Positions 1 through 9,331 are shown, counted from the first letter of the stretch. The stretch: 64,000 bases of DNA from Pseudomonas sp. ABC1 (GCF_013395055.1 NZ_CP058349.1:1-64000), one strand, 5' to 3'. The notes: generated from the sequence alone by a model not told the origin. Numbers and translations are program-made.

Positions 1-1151
1 CGTTCGCTGATCTGCGGCTCGCCTTCGTAGCGCTCGATGACCATGGCACCACGGATCAGCAACTCGCCGATCTGCCCGTCGCCTACCTCATGGCCATGGC
101 TGTCGACCACGCGCAGCTCGACGCCGCGGATGGGCTGGCCCATGGCGCCCCGATGCACCTCTGCCAGGGAGCTCTGCACCAGCACCGGCATGCTTTCGGT
201 CAGGCCATAGCCCTGCAGGACCGGCTTGCAGCCCAGCAACTGGCCCAGTCTTTCCGCCTCGTCCGCCGGCAGGTGACTGCCGCCGGAATACAGCATCAGT
301 CGAGGGTGCAGCGGCAGTGTGCGGCCCTTGCGCCTGGCCAGGCGCATGTTGAAGTAGCGAATGATGTCCGGCACCAGGCAGGCGAAGCTGACCTGATGTT
401 CCGACAGCACTTCGGCCAGATCGCGGTTGAGCAGGGTGTTGGTCATGAGCAGCGTGGCGCCGATGCTCAGTGGGAAGACCATCATCACCGAGAGGCCGAA
501 GATCGCGTAGAGCGGCAGCGTCACCAGGTGCACCGAGCCTACGCCCTGTGGATGGAAGTGCTCATGCAGGCCATCGCTGGAACGGGTCAGGTCCAGATAG
601 CGGTGGGGCACGGCCAGTGGCCGCCCGACGCCTCGATAGGTGAACTGGATCGAGGCGAGCGGGTTGCCTTCCGGCAGTTGCAGGGGGTGTGGCGTCAGGG
701 CCATGGCTGCGAGCGGGGTGGCATGCGCGGGGAGCGGTTCGTCGGCCTCTCCAATGAGCAGGCTGTGGCAGCCGAAGCACTGCCCATGCTGCTGCAGGAG
801 GTCCTGGCTGGTGATCACCAGGGCCGGTGCGGCCACCGCCATGACACCTTCCATCTCATAGCCGGTGAGTTTGCAATTGAGGATGACCGGGATGGCACCA
901 CTGCCGAGGACCGCCATGTAGCAGGCGATGAACTCCATGCCATTGGGCAGGATGATCGCGACCCGGTCCTCAGGTTTTACCTTCAGCGCCGACAATGCGG
1001 CGCGCCTCTGTTCTGCCTGCTCCAGCAGTTGCCGGTAGGAGTAGTTCGCGCCCTGATTGTCCAGGTCGCGGATCGCGAGTTGCTCCGGGTGGCTTTTCGC
1101 GAAGCCGACGAAGCGGTGCAGAAATCCTTCTGCGAGTGTGGAACGTTCCAT
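1..1151 (-). CDS. AMP-dependent acyl-CoA synthetase/ligase (3' end outside window)
   Basis: This is an adenylate-forming enzyme of the acyl-CoA synthetase superfamily, read from an ATG at 1151 and still open at base 1, so the C-terminal subdomain is missing from view. The N-terminal part has the usual pattern (DNQGANYSYRQLLEQA, then DRVAIILPNGMEF), and the A5 region LQGYGLTESMPV is well kept. The A3 phosphate-binding loop, normally TSGTTGxPKG, reads FTYRGVGRPLAV around residues 168-180, so the Ser, Thr and Lys positions are changed. It lies 44 bp downstream of a co-directional SDR reductase and probably shares its transcript. The substrate cannot be told. A ligase plus an SDR reductase suggests activation and reduction of an acyl or aryl acid, but this is inference. 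Confidence 0.85.
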   Translation of the reverse strand, partial: MERSTLAEGFLHRFVGFAKSHPEQLAIRDLDNQGANYSYRQLLEQAEQRRAALSALKVKPEDRVAIILPNGMEFIACYMAVLGSGAIPVILNCKLTGYEMEGVMAVAAPALVITSQDLLQQHGQCFGCHSLLIGEADEPLPAHATPLAAMALTPHPLQLPEGNPLASIQFTYRGVGRPLAVPHRYLDLTRSSDGLHEHFHPQGVGSVHLVTLPLYAIFGLSVMMVFPLSIGATLLMTNTLLNRDLAEVLSEHQVSFACLVPDIIRYFNMRLARRKGRTLPLHPRLMLYSGGSHLPADEAERLGQLLGCKPVLQGYGLTESMPVLVQSSLAEVHRGAMGQPIRGVELRVVDSHGHEVGDGQIGELLIRGAMVIERYEGEPQISE

Positions 1152-1195
1152 GTCTTGCAACCTTTGTGAGGCAGGCCTCAGGTGTTGAGCGTGTT

Positions 1196-2218
1196 TCAGG
1201 CGCCGTGGGTCGAGGTGTAGCCATGCTGGCGATACCATTGCAGGGTATCGAGCAGCGTCATTTCCACCGGGCGGAACTGGCAGCCGAGTTCACGTTGGCT
1301 CTTCTCGTGGCTGAAGTGGGTGCGGTCCCGCTCTTCGCCCATGAGCTTCACGGTGGACGTGCTGATCAGCACCGGCTTGCGTGTCAGACGGTGGTAGCCC
1401 TCATAAAACAAGGCGATCAGGCGCAGCATGAACAGCGGGACCTTGCGCTCGGGCGCCGGCACACCACTGACCAGTGACAGCGCCTTGAAGATGCTGGACA
1501 TATCCATGTGCATGCCTGCCGCCAGGTAGCGTTCGCCGCTGCGGCCATGGGTGATGGCGGCGATCTGGTGTTCGGCGACGTCCCGGGCATCGACCACCGA
1601 GAAGCTGCCGGGCAATACGCCGGGCAGTTTCTGGTTGATGAAGTCGAGCAGGAACTGCCCCGAGGAGGTCGGGCCGATGTCGCCGGGGCCGAACATCCAG
1701 CCGGGCAGCACCATGGCGACGAACATGTCGGGATGGCTGGCCAGGAACTCACGGACCTTCTGCTCGGAGAGGATCTTGCTGCGGTAGTAGTCGTCGGCGC
1801 CTTCTTCGGGGCGCGACATGCTCTCGTCGATCAGTTCGCCCCTTTCACCCTTGAGCACGGCAATCGAGGACACATGCACGGCACGGCGTATGCCAGCGTC
1901 GTAAGCGGCCTGCAACAGGCGCTCGGTGCCCAGGACATTGGTGTCATGCAGGATCTGCCAGTGCTTGCCACCTTTGTAACTGTCGCGGAAGTAAGCGGCC
2001 GTATGGAACAGTGCATCGCAGCCGTTCAAGTGATGGCTGAATGCATCGACATCCAGCAAGTCGCCTTGAATCCACTCGACAGGCAAGTCTCCGAATTGTT
2101 GGCGGGCTTTCTGGGGTGAGCGTACCAGTGCCTTTACTTTGATCTGGCGTTGCAGAAGTGCACGAACCGTATTGTTTCCCAATAAACCGGTTGCGCCCGT
2201 GACGAATGCACATTTCAT
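1196..2218 (-). CDS. NAD-dependent epimerase/dehydratase-type (extended SDR) reductase
   Basis: This is an extended short-chain dehydrogenase of 340 residues. The nucleotide-binding motif TGATGLLG is near residues 8-15, and the catalytic YxxxK is in DDYYRSKILSEQK near residue 150, preceded by the VHVSSIAVL strand with the active-site Ser. The family (dihydroflavonol-4-reductase/OleD-like) reduces or epimerises varied substrates with NAD(P). The start could be ATG 2218 or the TTG two codons upstream (2224). The TTG sits six bases after AGGGAG and is better placed relative to a ribosome site. It is the first gene of a likely operon with the AMP-ligase downstream and is divergent from a TetR regulator. 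Confidence 0.88.
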   Translation of the reverse strand: MKCAFVTGATGLLGNNTVRALLQRQIKVKALVRSPQKARQQFGDLPVEWIQGDLLDVDAFSHHLNGCDALFHTAAYFRDSYKGGKHWQILHDTNVLGTERLLQAAYDAGIRRAVHVSSIAVLKGERGELIDESMSRPEEGADDYYRSKILSEQKVREFLASHPDMFVAMVLPGWMFGPGDIGPTSSGQFLLDFINQKLPGVLPGSFSVVDARDVAEHQIAAITHGRSGERYLAAGMHMDMSSIFKALSLVSGVPAPERKVPLFMLRLIALFYEGYHRLTRKPVLISTSTVKLMGEERDRTHFSHEKSQRELGCQFRPVEMTLLDTLQWYRQHGYTSTHGA

Positions 2219-2690
2219 GTTCAAGTCATGCTCCCTGCAAGTTTGGATTGCCCGTGGCAATGGTGCGCTAGCCCGCCCTGGAACCAGGCCATGGGGGCGG
2301 CGGGCGCAATTAAAAACCAATAGGTATCCAGAAATCAACAGGTATTTCGTGTTTTCAAGAATTGTTCACAAAAACGCTTATGGTTTTAAAGTCATTGAAT
2401 TTCAATGGGTTACGATCTGTGTTTGAGCTTTTTACGATGATCGGGCGCAGGGCAAGGCAGACGGTATGAGGTTTTCCCGCTCGGCAAAGGTGCACGATGT
2501 GCCGGGTCGGTGGGGGATGGCAGGTGCTGTGATTTGTAAACCCGAGTTCCCAGGGGCATTCCGATTGCTATATAAGGAAGCCCCGCCGCCATGGATTGCC
2601 AAGCGTAAGGACATGGCCGGTTACAGCCCGTCCGTTGTGGTACTCGCAGTTGATAATAAAGATGTGCCGTTTTTGATTTGGAGTGGGGTA
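2219..2690. other. Divergent intergenic region, AT-rich centre
   Basis: These 472 bases separate the SDR reductase and the TetR gene. The stretch 2310-2440 is clearly AT-richer than its surroundings and should hold both divergent promoters. A perfect 7-1-7 palindrome lies at 2393-2407. No small gene is convincing here. Confidence 0.6.
2393..2407. promoter_or_regulatory. Candidate TetR operator palindrome
   Basis: CATTGAA-T-TTCAATG is a perfect inverted repeat with 7-base arms and one central base. It lies in the AT-rich divergent region, 175 bases before the SDR start and 284 before the TetR start. TetR proteins commonly bind palindromes of about this size next to their own gene. The link is inferred from position only. 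Confidence 0.4.
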
Positions 2691-3287
2691 ATGATTAAAA
2701 AGAGAATGGGGCGGGAAGAGAAACAACAACTAACACGCGAGAAACTGTTCGAATCGGCTATCGAACTAATGGTCAGCAAAGGCTTTCATGCCGCCAGTGT
2801 CAGCGATATTGCGGAAAGTGCCGGTTTCTCGAAAGGGGCATTCTTTTCCAACTTCACCAGCAAGGCGGATTTGCTGGTGTGCCTGGCCCAGCGCTTCAAG
2901 GGCGTCGAGATCGAACGCCTGAGTGCGGCGATCAACTCGGGGGCGTCGGTGGATGAACTGGGGCAGGGGCTGAGCCTGTACATCGACAACCTGAAGAACA
3001 ACAAGGCTTGCGTCATCCTCGATGTCGAACTGCAACTGATCGCCGCGCGCGACGAAGCGTTCGCCCGCTATTACCGCGACCTGCATCAACAGAACAGCGA
3101 AGCCCTGGGCACCCTGATCGAGCGCATCTTCAACCACGCGGGTAAACGAATTCCGCTGGAGCGTGCCGTGCTGGCGATGGTCTTCACCTCCCTGGCCGAA
3201 GGGCTGGTGCTGCAAGGGCACGAGGACCCCGCGCGGGAGATCAAGCTGATCCTGAGCATGATGATCGACACTGCGCCGGCGCTTTGA
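2691..3287 (+). CDS. TetR/AcrR family transcriptional regulator
   Basis: This is a 198-residue one-component repressor-type regulator. The TetR helix-turn-helix spans about residues 30-55 (SVSDIAESAGFSKGAFFSNF), followed by a variable all-helical ligand-binding domain. The frame is open upstream to 2466, but ATG 2691, seven bases after GGAG, gives a normal TetR N-terminus. It is divergent from the SDR/AMP-ligase operon, so that operon and itself are the likely targets. The ligand is unknown but may be an acyl or aromatic compound linked to the ligase. It converges on the nitroreductase gene. Confidence 0.9.
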   Translation: MIKKRMGREEKQQLTREKLFESAIELMVSKGFHAASVSDIAESAGFSKGAFFSNFTSKADLLVCLAQRFKGVEIERLSAAINSGASVDELGQGLSLYIDNLKNNKACVILDVELQLIAARDEAFARYYRDLHQQNSEALGTLIERIFNHAGKRIPLERAVLAMVFTSLAEGLVLQGHEDPAREIKLILSMMIDTAPAL

Positions 3288-3299
3288 GCGCACGGCAAG

Positions 3300-3328
3300 G
3301 CCCGCTTGCCCACAAGGGACAGGCGGGC
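3300..3328. terminator. Weak hairpin between convergent genes
   Basis: GCCCGCTTG pairs with CAGGCGGGC (one G-U pair) around an 11-base loop. It lies between the TetR stop and the nitroreductase stop. There is no clear U tract, so termination activity is uncertain. Confidence 0.35.
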
Positions 3329-3337
3329 GTGGACGCA

Positions 3338-3937
3338 TCAGGCGAAAACGCGGAAACGCTGGCTGTCGTCGATGAAGGCCTTGTCACCGAAACCACCTTC
3401 GTTGGAGCCGAAAGGCATCTGCGCACGCAGTTTCCAGGACGCCGGCAGGTTCCACTCGGCGGCTACGGCGGCGTCGGGCAGTGGGTTGTAGTGTTGCAGG
3501 CTGGCGCCGATCTGCGCGTTGGCCAGGGCTGTCCAGACGGCGAACTGGGCGATACCGCTGGCTTGCTCGGACCAGATCGGGAAGTTGTCCGCGTAGCTCG
3601 GGAATTGTTGCTGCAGACCGGTGACGACCTCCTGATCTTCATAGAACAGGACCGTGCCTGCGCCCGCGGCAAAGCTGTCGATCTTGGCTTCGGTGGCGGC
3701 GAAGGCGTCGGCAGGGACGATCTTGCGCAGCTCGTCCTTGACGAAGCCCCAGAACTTGTCGCTCTGGCTGGCGAAGAGGATCACGGCACGCGAGCTCTGG
3801 GAGTTGAACGAGGAAGGGGAAAGCTTGATCGCTTCCTGAATCAGTGCGGTGACGTCTTCCTGCGGCAGGGGCAGGTTCTTGCCCAGTGCATATTGGCTGC
3901 GGCGGGTCTTGAGGGTATCGAGGAAGCTGTTGCTCAT
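3338..3937 (-). CDS. Nitroreductase family protein (FMN-dependent)
   Basis: This is a 199-residue nitroreductase of the HBN1/Frm2-like group. The family uses FMN and NAD(P)H to reduce nitro compounds, quinones or related electrophiles in the cytoplasm. The N-terminal TRRSQYALGKNLPL segment fits the FMN phosphate-binding start of the family. SPSSFNSQSSRAVIL and the C-terminal PFGSNEGG segment also match. ATG 3937 is preceded by AGGAGT at seven bases. A longer in-frame opening to 4708 is read-through of the upstream intergenic region and is not used. It stands alone, convergent with the TetR gene. Confidence 0.9.
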   Translation of the reverse strand: MSNSFLDTLKTRRSQYALGKNLPLPQEDVTALIQEAIKLSPSSFNSQSSRAVILFASQSDKFWGFVKDELRKIVPADAFAATEAKIDSFAAGAGTVLFYEDQEVVTGLQQQFPSYADNFPIWSEQASGIAQFAVWTALANAQIGASLQHYNPLPDAAVAAEWNLPASWKLRAQMPFGSNEGGFGDKAFIDDSQRFRVFA

Positions 3938-4429
3938 GCGAGTGACTCCTGTGATGACGCATTCTGGGTGAAAGGCTTGCCATTCAGAGGTGCCTTGCAG
4001 CGCTGCTGAGGGGCTTGTGGGCGTCATCATAAAGGCTCTGCTTGAAGCCCAAAACAGAAAGAAAGGAATAGCATGATTTCCTTTTCTACTAGGTAAGCGG
4101 GGTTTCTGCCGGCACGCGCAGGTGGCGAGACAGGCCTGGAAACGGGGCTTTCGGCCATGGGTGAGCAAAATACTCGGGTAATTCGTCGGCAGACGCAGAA
4201 ATTCAGTCATGAATTGGCGCGCCCTGCCGACTACCTGTCGCCAGGAAAAGGGCGCGTTGCATGGACTCAGGACGAACATAGGTGATGGCATATCGCCTTT
4301 ACTGAGGGTGTGCTGACCGTTAACCTTGCTGGCCGCCAGGGACAGGTGCTGGTTTTGACGTTTTTTCTGTTGCTCAAACCTGTTTCCGGCCCCCTGGCCG
4401 GCAAGTGATGTATGGCCCTGGAGTCGTGA
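3938..4429. other. Divergent intergenic region
   Basis: This 492-base gap lies between the nitroreductase and the MHYT kinase. It should contain both promoters. An inverted repeat AAAGGAA-N9-TTCCTTT lies at 4062-4084, about 125 bases before the nitroreductase start, and could be an operator. No gene is supported. Confidence 0.5.
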
Positions 4430-7390
4430 ATGGCAGTATTCGAGCATTTCTTCATCGATGCGATGTCGGCGGGCAGTCATCATCTGGAGGTGCATGGACA
4501 CCATCATGCGGGTCTGGTCCTGCTGTCCCTGCTGGTCTCGATCTTTTCCGCGACCATGGCGCTGCAGACCGCCAAGCTCGCCTTGCGTGCCAACAGTGGG
4601 CTGCACCGGCATGTTGCCATCAGTACCGGCTCGTTCGCCCTGGGTGGGGGCATCTGGGCCATGCATTTCATCGGCATGCTGGCCTTCGAACTGCCGACCC
4701 ATGTCCACTACGACACGGCGCTGACGCTGCTATCGATCATTCCGGCCTGGGGTGCCTCCTGGCTGGCGCTGCGCATGCTGTCTTATCGCAGTATCAGCCC
4801 GGTGCAGCTGGCCGCCAGCGGTACGCTGATCGGGCTGGGCATCGGCGCCATGCACTACAGCGGCATGGCGGCGATGAACACCTCGCTGCAGATGCGCTAC
4901 GAGCCGCTGACCTTCGGCCTTTCCATCGTGCTGGCGATCTGCCTGGCCATTCTCTCGCTGTGGGTGCGCTACCGCTTGAGCGAGACGCGCCTGAGCAGCC
5001 CCCAGCGCCTGTATATCAGTGGCACGGTGATGGGGCTGGCCATTGCCAGCATGCACTACACCGGCATGGCGGCGGTGCGCTTCAGCGGCACGCCGGGCAC
5101 CCCCGAGATCGCCATCGAGTTCAACCCGGTCTTCGTTTCCGTGGCGCTGTCCACTTTCACCATCACCGTGACTGTGCTGGTTTCCGCCGTGAACGGGCTG
5201 ATTCGCTCCCGCGAGCTGTACCGGCAGGTGGAAGAAAGCCAGTCGCGCCTGCATGCCATCCTCGATACGGCGGTGGACGGCATCATCACCATCGACAGTC
5301 ACGGCCTGATCCAGAGCGTCAATCGCTCTGTGGAGCGCATGCTCGGCTGGACACCCGAGGAACTGGTCGGTCGCAATGTCAGCATGCTGATGCCGGAGCC
5401 GGACCGTTCCCGGCATGACGGTTACCTGCACAACTACCAGTCTTCCGGCGTGGCGAAGATCATCGGCACCGGCCGCGAGGTCACGGCGCAGCGCAAGGAT
5501 GGCAGCCTGATGCCGATGCGCCTGGCGGTAGGGCGGGTCGATCTGCCCGACGAGTTGCTGTTCGTCGGCTTCATCACCGACATCACCGATCGCCATGCGC
5601 TGGAAGCCTCGCTGCGCGAGACCGCCGAACGCGCCGAACAGGCCGCCGCCGCGAAAGGCTTCTTCCTGGCCAATATGAGCCACGAGATCCGCACGCCGAT
5701 GAATGCCGTCATTGGTTTCACCGAGCTGCTGCTGCAAGGCGAACTCAACACGACCCAGCGCAGCCACCTCAACACTGTGCGTCAGTCGGCGCGCTCATTG
5801 CTCGGCCTGCTCAACGACATCCTCGACAGCACCCGTCTGGAGAAGGGCGGCATGGTGCTGGAAACCATCGATTTTTCGCTGCGCGAGCTGGCCTGGCAGA
5901 TCGCGGCCTCGCTGCGCCTGGGTGCCCAGTCGAAGAACCTCGACCTGACCGTCGACTACCCGGAAAGCATGGGCGAGTTCTTTCGCGGCGATCCGCTGCG
6001 CATCCAGCAGATACTGACCAACCTGCTGGGCAATGCGATCAAGTTTACCGAGCGTGGTCGCGTCGAGCTGCTGTTCAGCGAGGACGACGGCCGTGTGCAC
6101 ATCCAGGTGCGTGACACCGGCATCGGCATGACTGCGCCGCAGATTGCCTCGATCTTCACGCCCTTCACCCAGGCGGATGCATCCATCAGCCGGCGTTTCG
6201 GCGGGACAGGCCTGGGGACCACCATCGCCCGGCAACTGATCGAGCTGATGGACGGCAGCATCGAGATCGAGAGCAGCCCTGGCGAAGGCAGCACCTTCCA
6301 TGTCTACCTGCCGTTGCCTGTCGGACGCCGACCCACCGTCGCCGTCGTCGAGGAAGGCGTTCGGGCGTTGCCGCAGTTGAGTGTCCTGGTGGCTGATGAC
6401 GTGCCGCAGAACCTGGAGCTGCTTCGCCTGATGCTGGAGCAGGGCGGGCACCGTGTGCAGATGGTGGTCGATGGCGAAGAGGCGGTGAGCCTCTACACGA
6501 CCGAGCGCTTCGACCTGATCCTGATGGATGTGCACATGCCGGGCTGCGATGGCCTTCAGGCCACGCGGCGCATCCGTCAGTACGAGCGCGAACACAATCG
6601 CCATCCGACACCGATCATCGCCCTGACCGCCAGTGTCATGAGCGAGGACCGCAGCGCGGCCCGCAGTGCCGGCATGAACGGTTTCGCCGTGAAGCCGCTG
6701 GACGAGTCCCGCCTGCTGGCGGAAATCGCCAGGGTGCTGGCACTCGGTACATCCGCGTTGCAGGCGCGTGCAGGGGATGAAGTCAGCGGCCATGAGGTCG
6801 TGGCCCTGATCGACTGGCAGGCCGGTATTTCCCTGTGGGGCTCGCAGGCGCGGCTGGTCAAGGCGCTGCGGGCTTTCCTTGGCGAAATCAGCGAGCGTTA
6901 TCCCTTGCCCGAATCCGGGCAGGCGAACATCGACTGGTTGCAGACGCTGTTCAGCCTGCACAGCATTCGCGGTGCGGCCGGCAACCTGGCACTGCCCGGC
7001 GTGGCTTCGCTGGCCGGTGAGCTGGAGCGTCAGGTCAAGGCCGGTGGCAATGAAGCGGTACTGCCCGAAATCGCCCGCCTGCGCGAGCTGCTGGGCGCCG
7101 CCAGCCAGGAGCTTCGCGCCTATGCGGTGCAGGAGGAGGTGACGGCCCTGGCCGGTGCCCCCGCGCCTTCGGGCGACAGTCTGCTGGCCAACCTGCACGA
7201 GTTGCTGGCGTGCCTGGCGCGCAACGAATTGAATCCGCAGGTGCTGGATGCTGTCTGCGACGCCCTGGACCAGGACGGTGATGCCTTGCGCAACGCCGTT
7301 GATGCCTTCGAATTCCAGCAGGCCCATGCGCTGCTGGCGCAGGTGATTGCCACTCGCACAGACACAGAGGGGAGCCGGGAACCGGTATGA
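4430..7390 (+). CDS. MHYT-PAS hybrid sensor histidine kinase (HisKA-HATPase-REC-Hpt)
   Basis: This is a 986-residue inner-membrane hybrid kinase. Residues 1-250 form an MHYT sensor with three motif copies (MHFIGM at 78, MHYSGM at 141, MHYTGM at 208) in paired helices. The family is proposed to bind metal and sense O2, CO or NO. A PAS domain follows (about 262-385). HisKA carries the H box MSHEIRTPMN with His418, and a HATPase contains DTGIGM and GTGLG. A receiver has Asp700 (LMDVHMPG), and a C-terminal Hpt has His844 in LHSIRGAAG, with Arg where the family usually has Lys. GGAG sits six bases before the ATG. The stop overlaps the start of the HD-GYP gene by four bases, so a full phosphorelay to c-di-GMP breakdown is likely. 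Confidence 0.93.
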   Translation: MAVFEHFFIDAMSAGSHHLEVHGHHHAGLVLLSLLVSIFSATMALQTAKLALRANSGLHRHVAISTGSFALGGGIWAMHFIGMLAFELPTHVHYDTALTLLSIIPAWGASWLALRMLSYRSISPVQLAASGTLIGLGIGAMHYSGMAAMNTSLQMRYEPLTFGLSIVLAICLAILSLWVRYRLSETRLSSPQRLYISGTVMGLAIASMHYTGMAAVRFSGTPGTPEIAIEFNPVFVSVALSTFTITVTVLVSAVNGLIRSRELYRQVEESQSRLHAILDTAVDGIITIDSHGLIQSVNRSVERMLGWTPEELVGRNVSMLMPEPDRSRHDGYLHNYQSSGVAKIIGTGREVTAQRKDGSLMPMRLAVGRVDLPDELLFVGFITDITDRHALEASLRETAERAEQAAAAKGFFLANMSHEIRTPMNAVIGFTELLLQGELNTTQRSHLNTVRQSARSLLGLLNDILDSTRLEKGGMVLETIDFSLRELAWQIAASLRLGAQSKNLDLTVDYPESMGEFFRGDPLRIQQILTNLLGNAIKFTERGRVELLFSEDDGRVHIQVRDTGIGMTAPQIASIFTPFTQADASISRRFGGTGLGTTIARQLIELMDGSIEIESSPGEGSTFHVYLPLPVGRRPTVAVVEEGVRALPQLSVLVADDVPQNLELLRLMLEQGGHRVQMVVDGEEAVSLYTTERFDLILMDVHMPGCDGLQATRRIRQYEREHNRHPTPIIALTASVMSEDRSAARSAGMNGFAVKPLDESRLLAEIARVLALGTSALQARAGDEVSGHEVVALIDWQAGISLWGSQARLVKALRAFLGEISERYPLPESGQANIDWLQTLFSLHSIRGAAGNLALPGVASLAGELERQVKAGGNEAVLPEIARLRELLGAASQELRAYAVQEEVTALAGAPAPSGDSLLANLHELLACLARNELNPQVLDAVCDALDQDGDALRNAVDAFEFQQAHALLAQVIATRTDTEGSREPV

Positions 7391-8388
7391 ATGCACATGT
7401 TGATTCCCGGCGGCTGTTGCTGCTGGTGGACGATGAACCGGCCAACCTGCAGGTGTTGTTCCACACCCTGAAGGAGCAGTATCGGCTGTTGATCGCCAAG
7501 GACGGTGCCAAGGCGCTGGAGCTGGCGCGCGGCGAGCAGCCCGACCTGATCCTGCTCGACGTGATGATGCCCGAGATGGACGGCTACGAGGTGTGCCAGC
7601 GCATCAAGGACGACCCGCTGACCTCGACCATTCCCGTCATCTTCGTCACCGCGCTGGCCCAGGCCGCCAATGAAGAGTTTGGCCTGGAGCTGGGCGCGGT
7701 GGACTACATCAGCAAGCCGTTCAACCCCAGCATCGTCAAGGCGCGCGTGCGCACCCACCTGTCATTGGTACAGGCCGACATGCTGCGCCAGACGCGCCTG
7801 CAGATCGTCCAGCGCCTGTGTGCCGCCGCCGAGTTCAAGGACAACGAGACCAGCCAGCACATCATCCGCGTCAGCCAGTTCGCCAGGACCCTGGCCCTGG
7901 CCGTCGGCTACAGCGAGGCGGCCGCGGAAGACCTTTTGCACGCTGCACCGATGCATGACGTCGGCAAGATCGGTATTCCCGATGCGATCCTGTGCAAGCC
8001 GGGCAAGCTGACGCCGGATGAGTGGGACATCATGCGCCAGCACACGCAGATCGGTGCGCGCATCATCGGCGAGCACGCTTCCGGCCTGTTGCAGCAGGCG
8101 GCGGTCATCGCCTTGAACCATCACGAGAAGTGGGACGGCAGCGGTTATCCGAACGGGCTGGTTGGGGAGGAGATTCCCCATGTGGCGCGTATCGTGTCCA
8201 TCGTCGATGTCTTCGATGCGCTGACCAGCAGCCGTCCGTACAAGCGCGCATGGCCGGTGGAGGAAGCCCTGGCGTTTATCCGCGAGCAGAGCGGAACGCA
8301 CTTCGATCCTGAATTGGTCGAGGCTTTCTTTGGCTGCCTGCCGGCGATTCAGCATATCCGCGAGTGCTGGGCCGACCCCGACAGTTGA
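7387..8388 (+). CDS. Response regulator with HD-GYP c-di-GMP phosphodiesterase output
   Basis: This 333-residue protein is RpfG-like. The N-terminal receiver has the acidic pocket DDEP (15-18) and phospho-acceptor Asp58. The C-terminal HD-GYP domain has the HD pair His190-Asp191 (PMHDVGKIGIP), the HHE triad at 245-247 and GSGYP at 251-255. All residues expected for metal binding and the GYP signature are present, so it should hydrolyse c-di-GMP. It overlaps the preceding kinase gene by four bases (ATGA), which argues for translational coupling and for that kinase as its phosphodonor. It ends 13 bases from the convergent LysR gene. Confidence 0.94.
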   Translation: MNAHVDSRRLLLLVDDEPANLQVLFHTLKEQYRLLIAKDGAKALELARGEQPDLILLDVMMPEMDGYEVCQRIKDDPLTSTIPVIFVTALAQAANEEFGLELGAVDYISKPFNPSIVKARVRTHLSLVQADMLRQTRLQIVQRLCAAAEFKDNETSQHIIRVSQFARTLALAVGYSEAAAEDLLHAAPMHDVGKIGIPDAILCKPGKLTPDEWDIMRQHTQIGARIIGEHASGLLQQAAVIALNHHEKWDGSGYPNGLVGEEIPHVARIVSIVDVFDALTSSRPYKRAWPVEEALAFIREQSGTHFDPELVEAFFGCLPAIQHIRECWADPDS

Positions 8389-8401
8389 GCCCAGTGCTCC
8401 C

Positions 8402-9331
8402 TCAGGCTGGCGTGCGTACAGGCTGCGCCCAGGGCGCGCTGGCGAAGTGTTCGACCAGATATTCGATCAATGCCTGAACCCGTGCCGGGCGTCCGCGCCC
8501 TGGCGGGGTGACGACATGTAGGGCGATCGGCTCCACCTGCCAGTCGTCCATCACGGTCTCCAGCGCACCTGACTGCAAGCTCTTCCAGGCCAGGAACTCC
8601 GGTTGCAGCGCCAGCCCCATGCCGCCGAGCAGGGCGGGGGCCAGGGCTTCGGCATTGTTCGCGCGCAATGGCGACGGCATGCTCTGGGCGAATTCGCCGT
8701 GGCGGGCATGGCGAAAGCGCCAGACGTTGCCATTGCGTGCATAGCTGTAGTGCAGGGCCTGGTGGTGGGCGAGGTCGCGCGGGTGGGTCGGTCGGCCATG
8801 GCGCTCGAAGTAGGCCGGGGCGCCGACCAGCAGGATGCGCACGCCGCACAGGCGCCGAGCCAGCAGGCTGGAGTCGGCCAGGGCAGAGATGCGCAGCGCC
8901 ATGTCGAAACCCTGTGCGACCAGGTCGACCAGTTCGTCGCTGAGATGGATATCCAGTTGCACGTCGGGATGCCGCTCCATGAAGTCCGGCAGCAGCGGGG
9001 CGAGGTGAGCGATGCCGAACGACATGGGCGCGGCGATGCGGATCGTCCCTCGCAGGCTGCGGGACTGCTCGGTGACCTCGGCCTCGACCGCTTCGCCCTC
9101 GGCGAGGATGCGCAGTGCGCGTTCGAGTGCCGCATGGCCGCTCTCGGTCAGCGAGATGCGCCGCGAGGTACGGTGGAACAGCGTACTTTTCATGCGATCT
9201 TCCAGGCGTGTCACGGCCTTGGAAACGGTGCTTTGCGACAGGCCGCACTCGGCGGCGGCGCGGGCGAAGGAGCCACTTTCAGCGACCTTGGCGAAAATGG
9301 CCCAGGCTTCGAGATCGGGAAGTCGTTTCAT
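8402..9331 (-). CDS. LysR family transcriptional regulator
   Basis: This is a 309-residue LysR-type regulator. The winged helix-turn-helix is at about residues 18-50 (GSFARAAAECGLSQSTVSKA), and the periplasmic-binding-fold effector domain follows from about residue 90. It is divergent from the pirin gene with 145 bases between starts. This is the classic layout for a LysR protein controlling its neighbour and itself. The effector is unknown. Pirins of this type are often linked to quinone or flavonoid stress, which is only suggestive. Confidence 0.92.
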   Translation of the reverse strand: MKRLPDLEAWAIFAKVAESGSFARAAAECGLSQSTVSKAVTRLEDRMKSTLFHRTSRRISLTESGHAALERALRILAEGEAVEAEVTEQSRSLRGTIRIAAPMSFGIAHLAPLLPDFMERHPDVQLDIHLSDELVDLVAQGFDMALRISALADSSLLARRLCGVRILLVGAPAYFERHGRPTHPRDLAHHQALHYSYARNGNVWRFRHARHGEFAQSMPSPLRANNAEALAPALLGGMGLALQPEFLAWKSLQSGALETVMDDWQVEPIALHVVTPPGRGRPARVQALIEYLVEHFASAPWAQPVRTPA

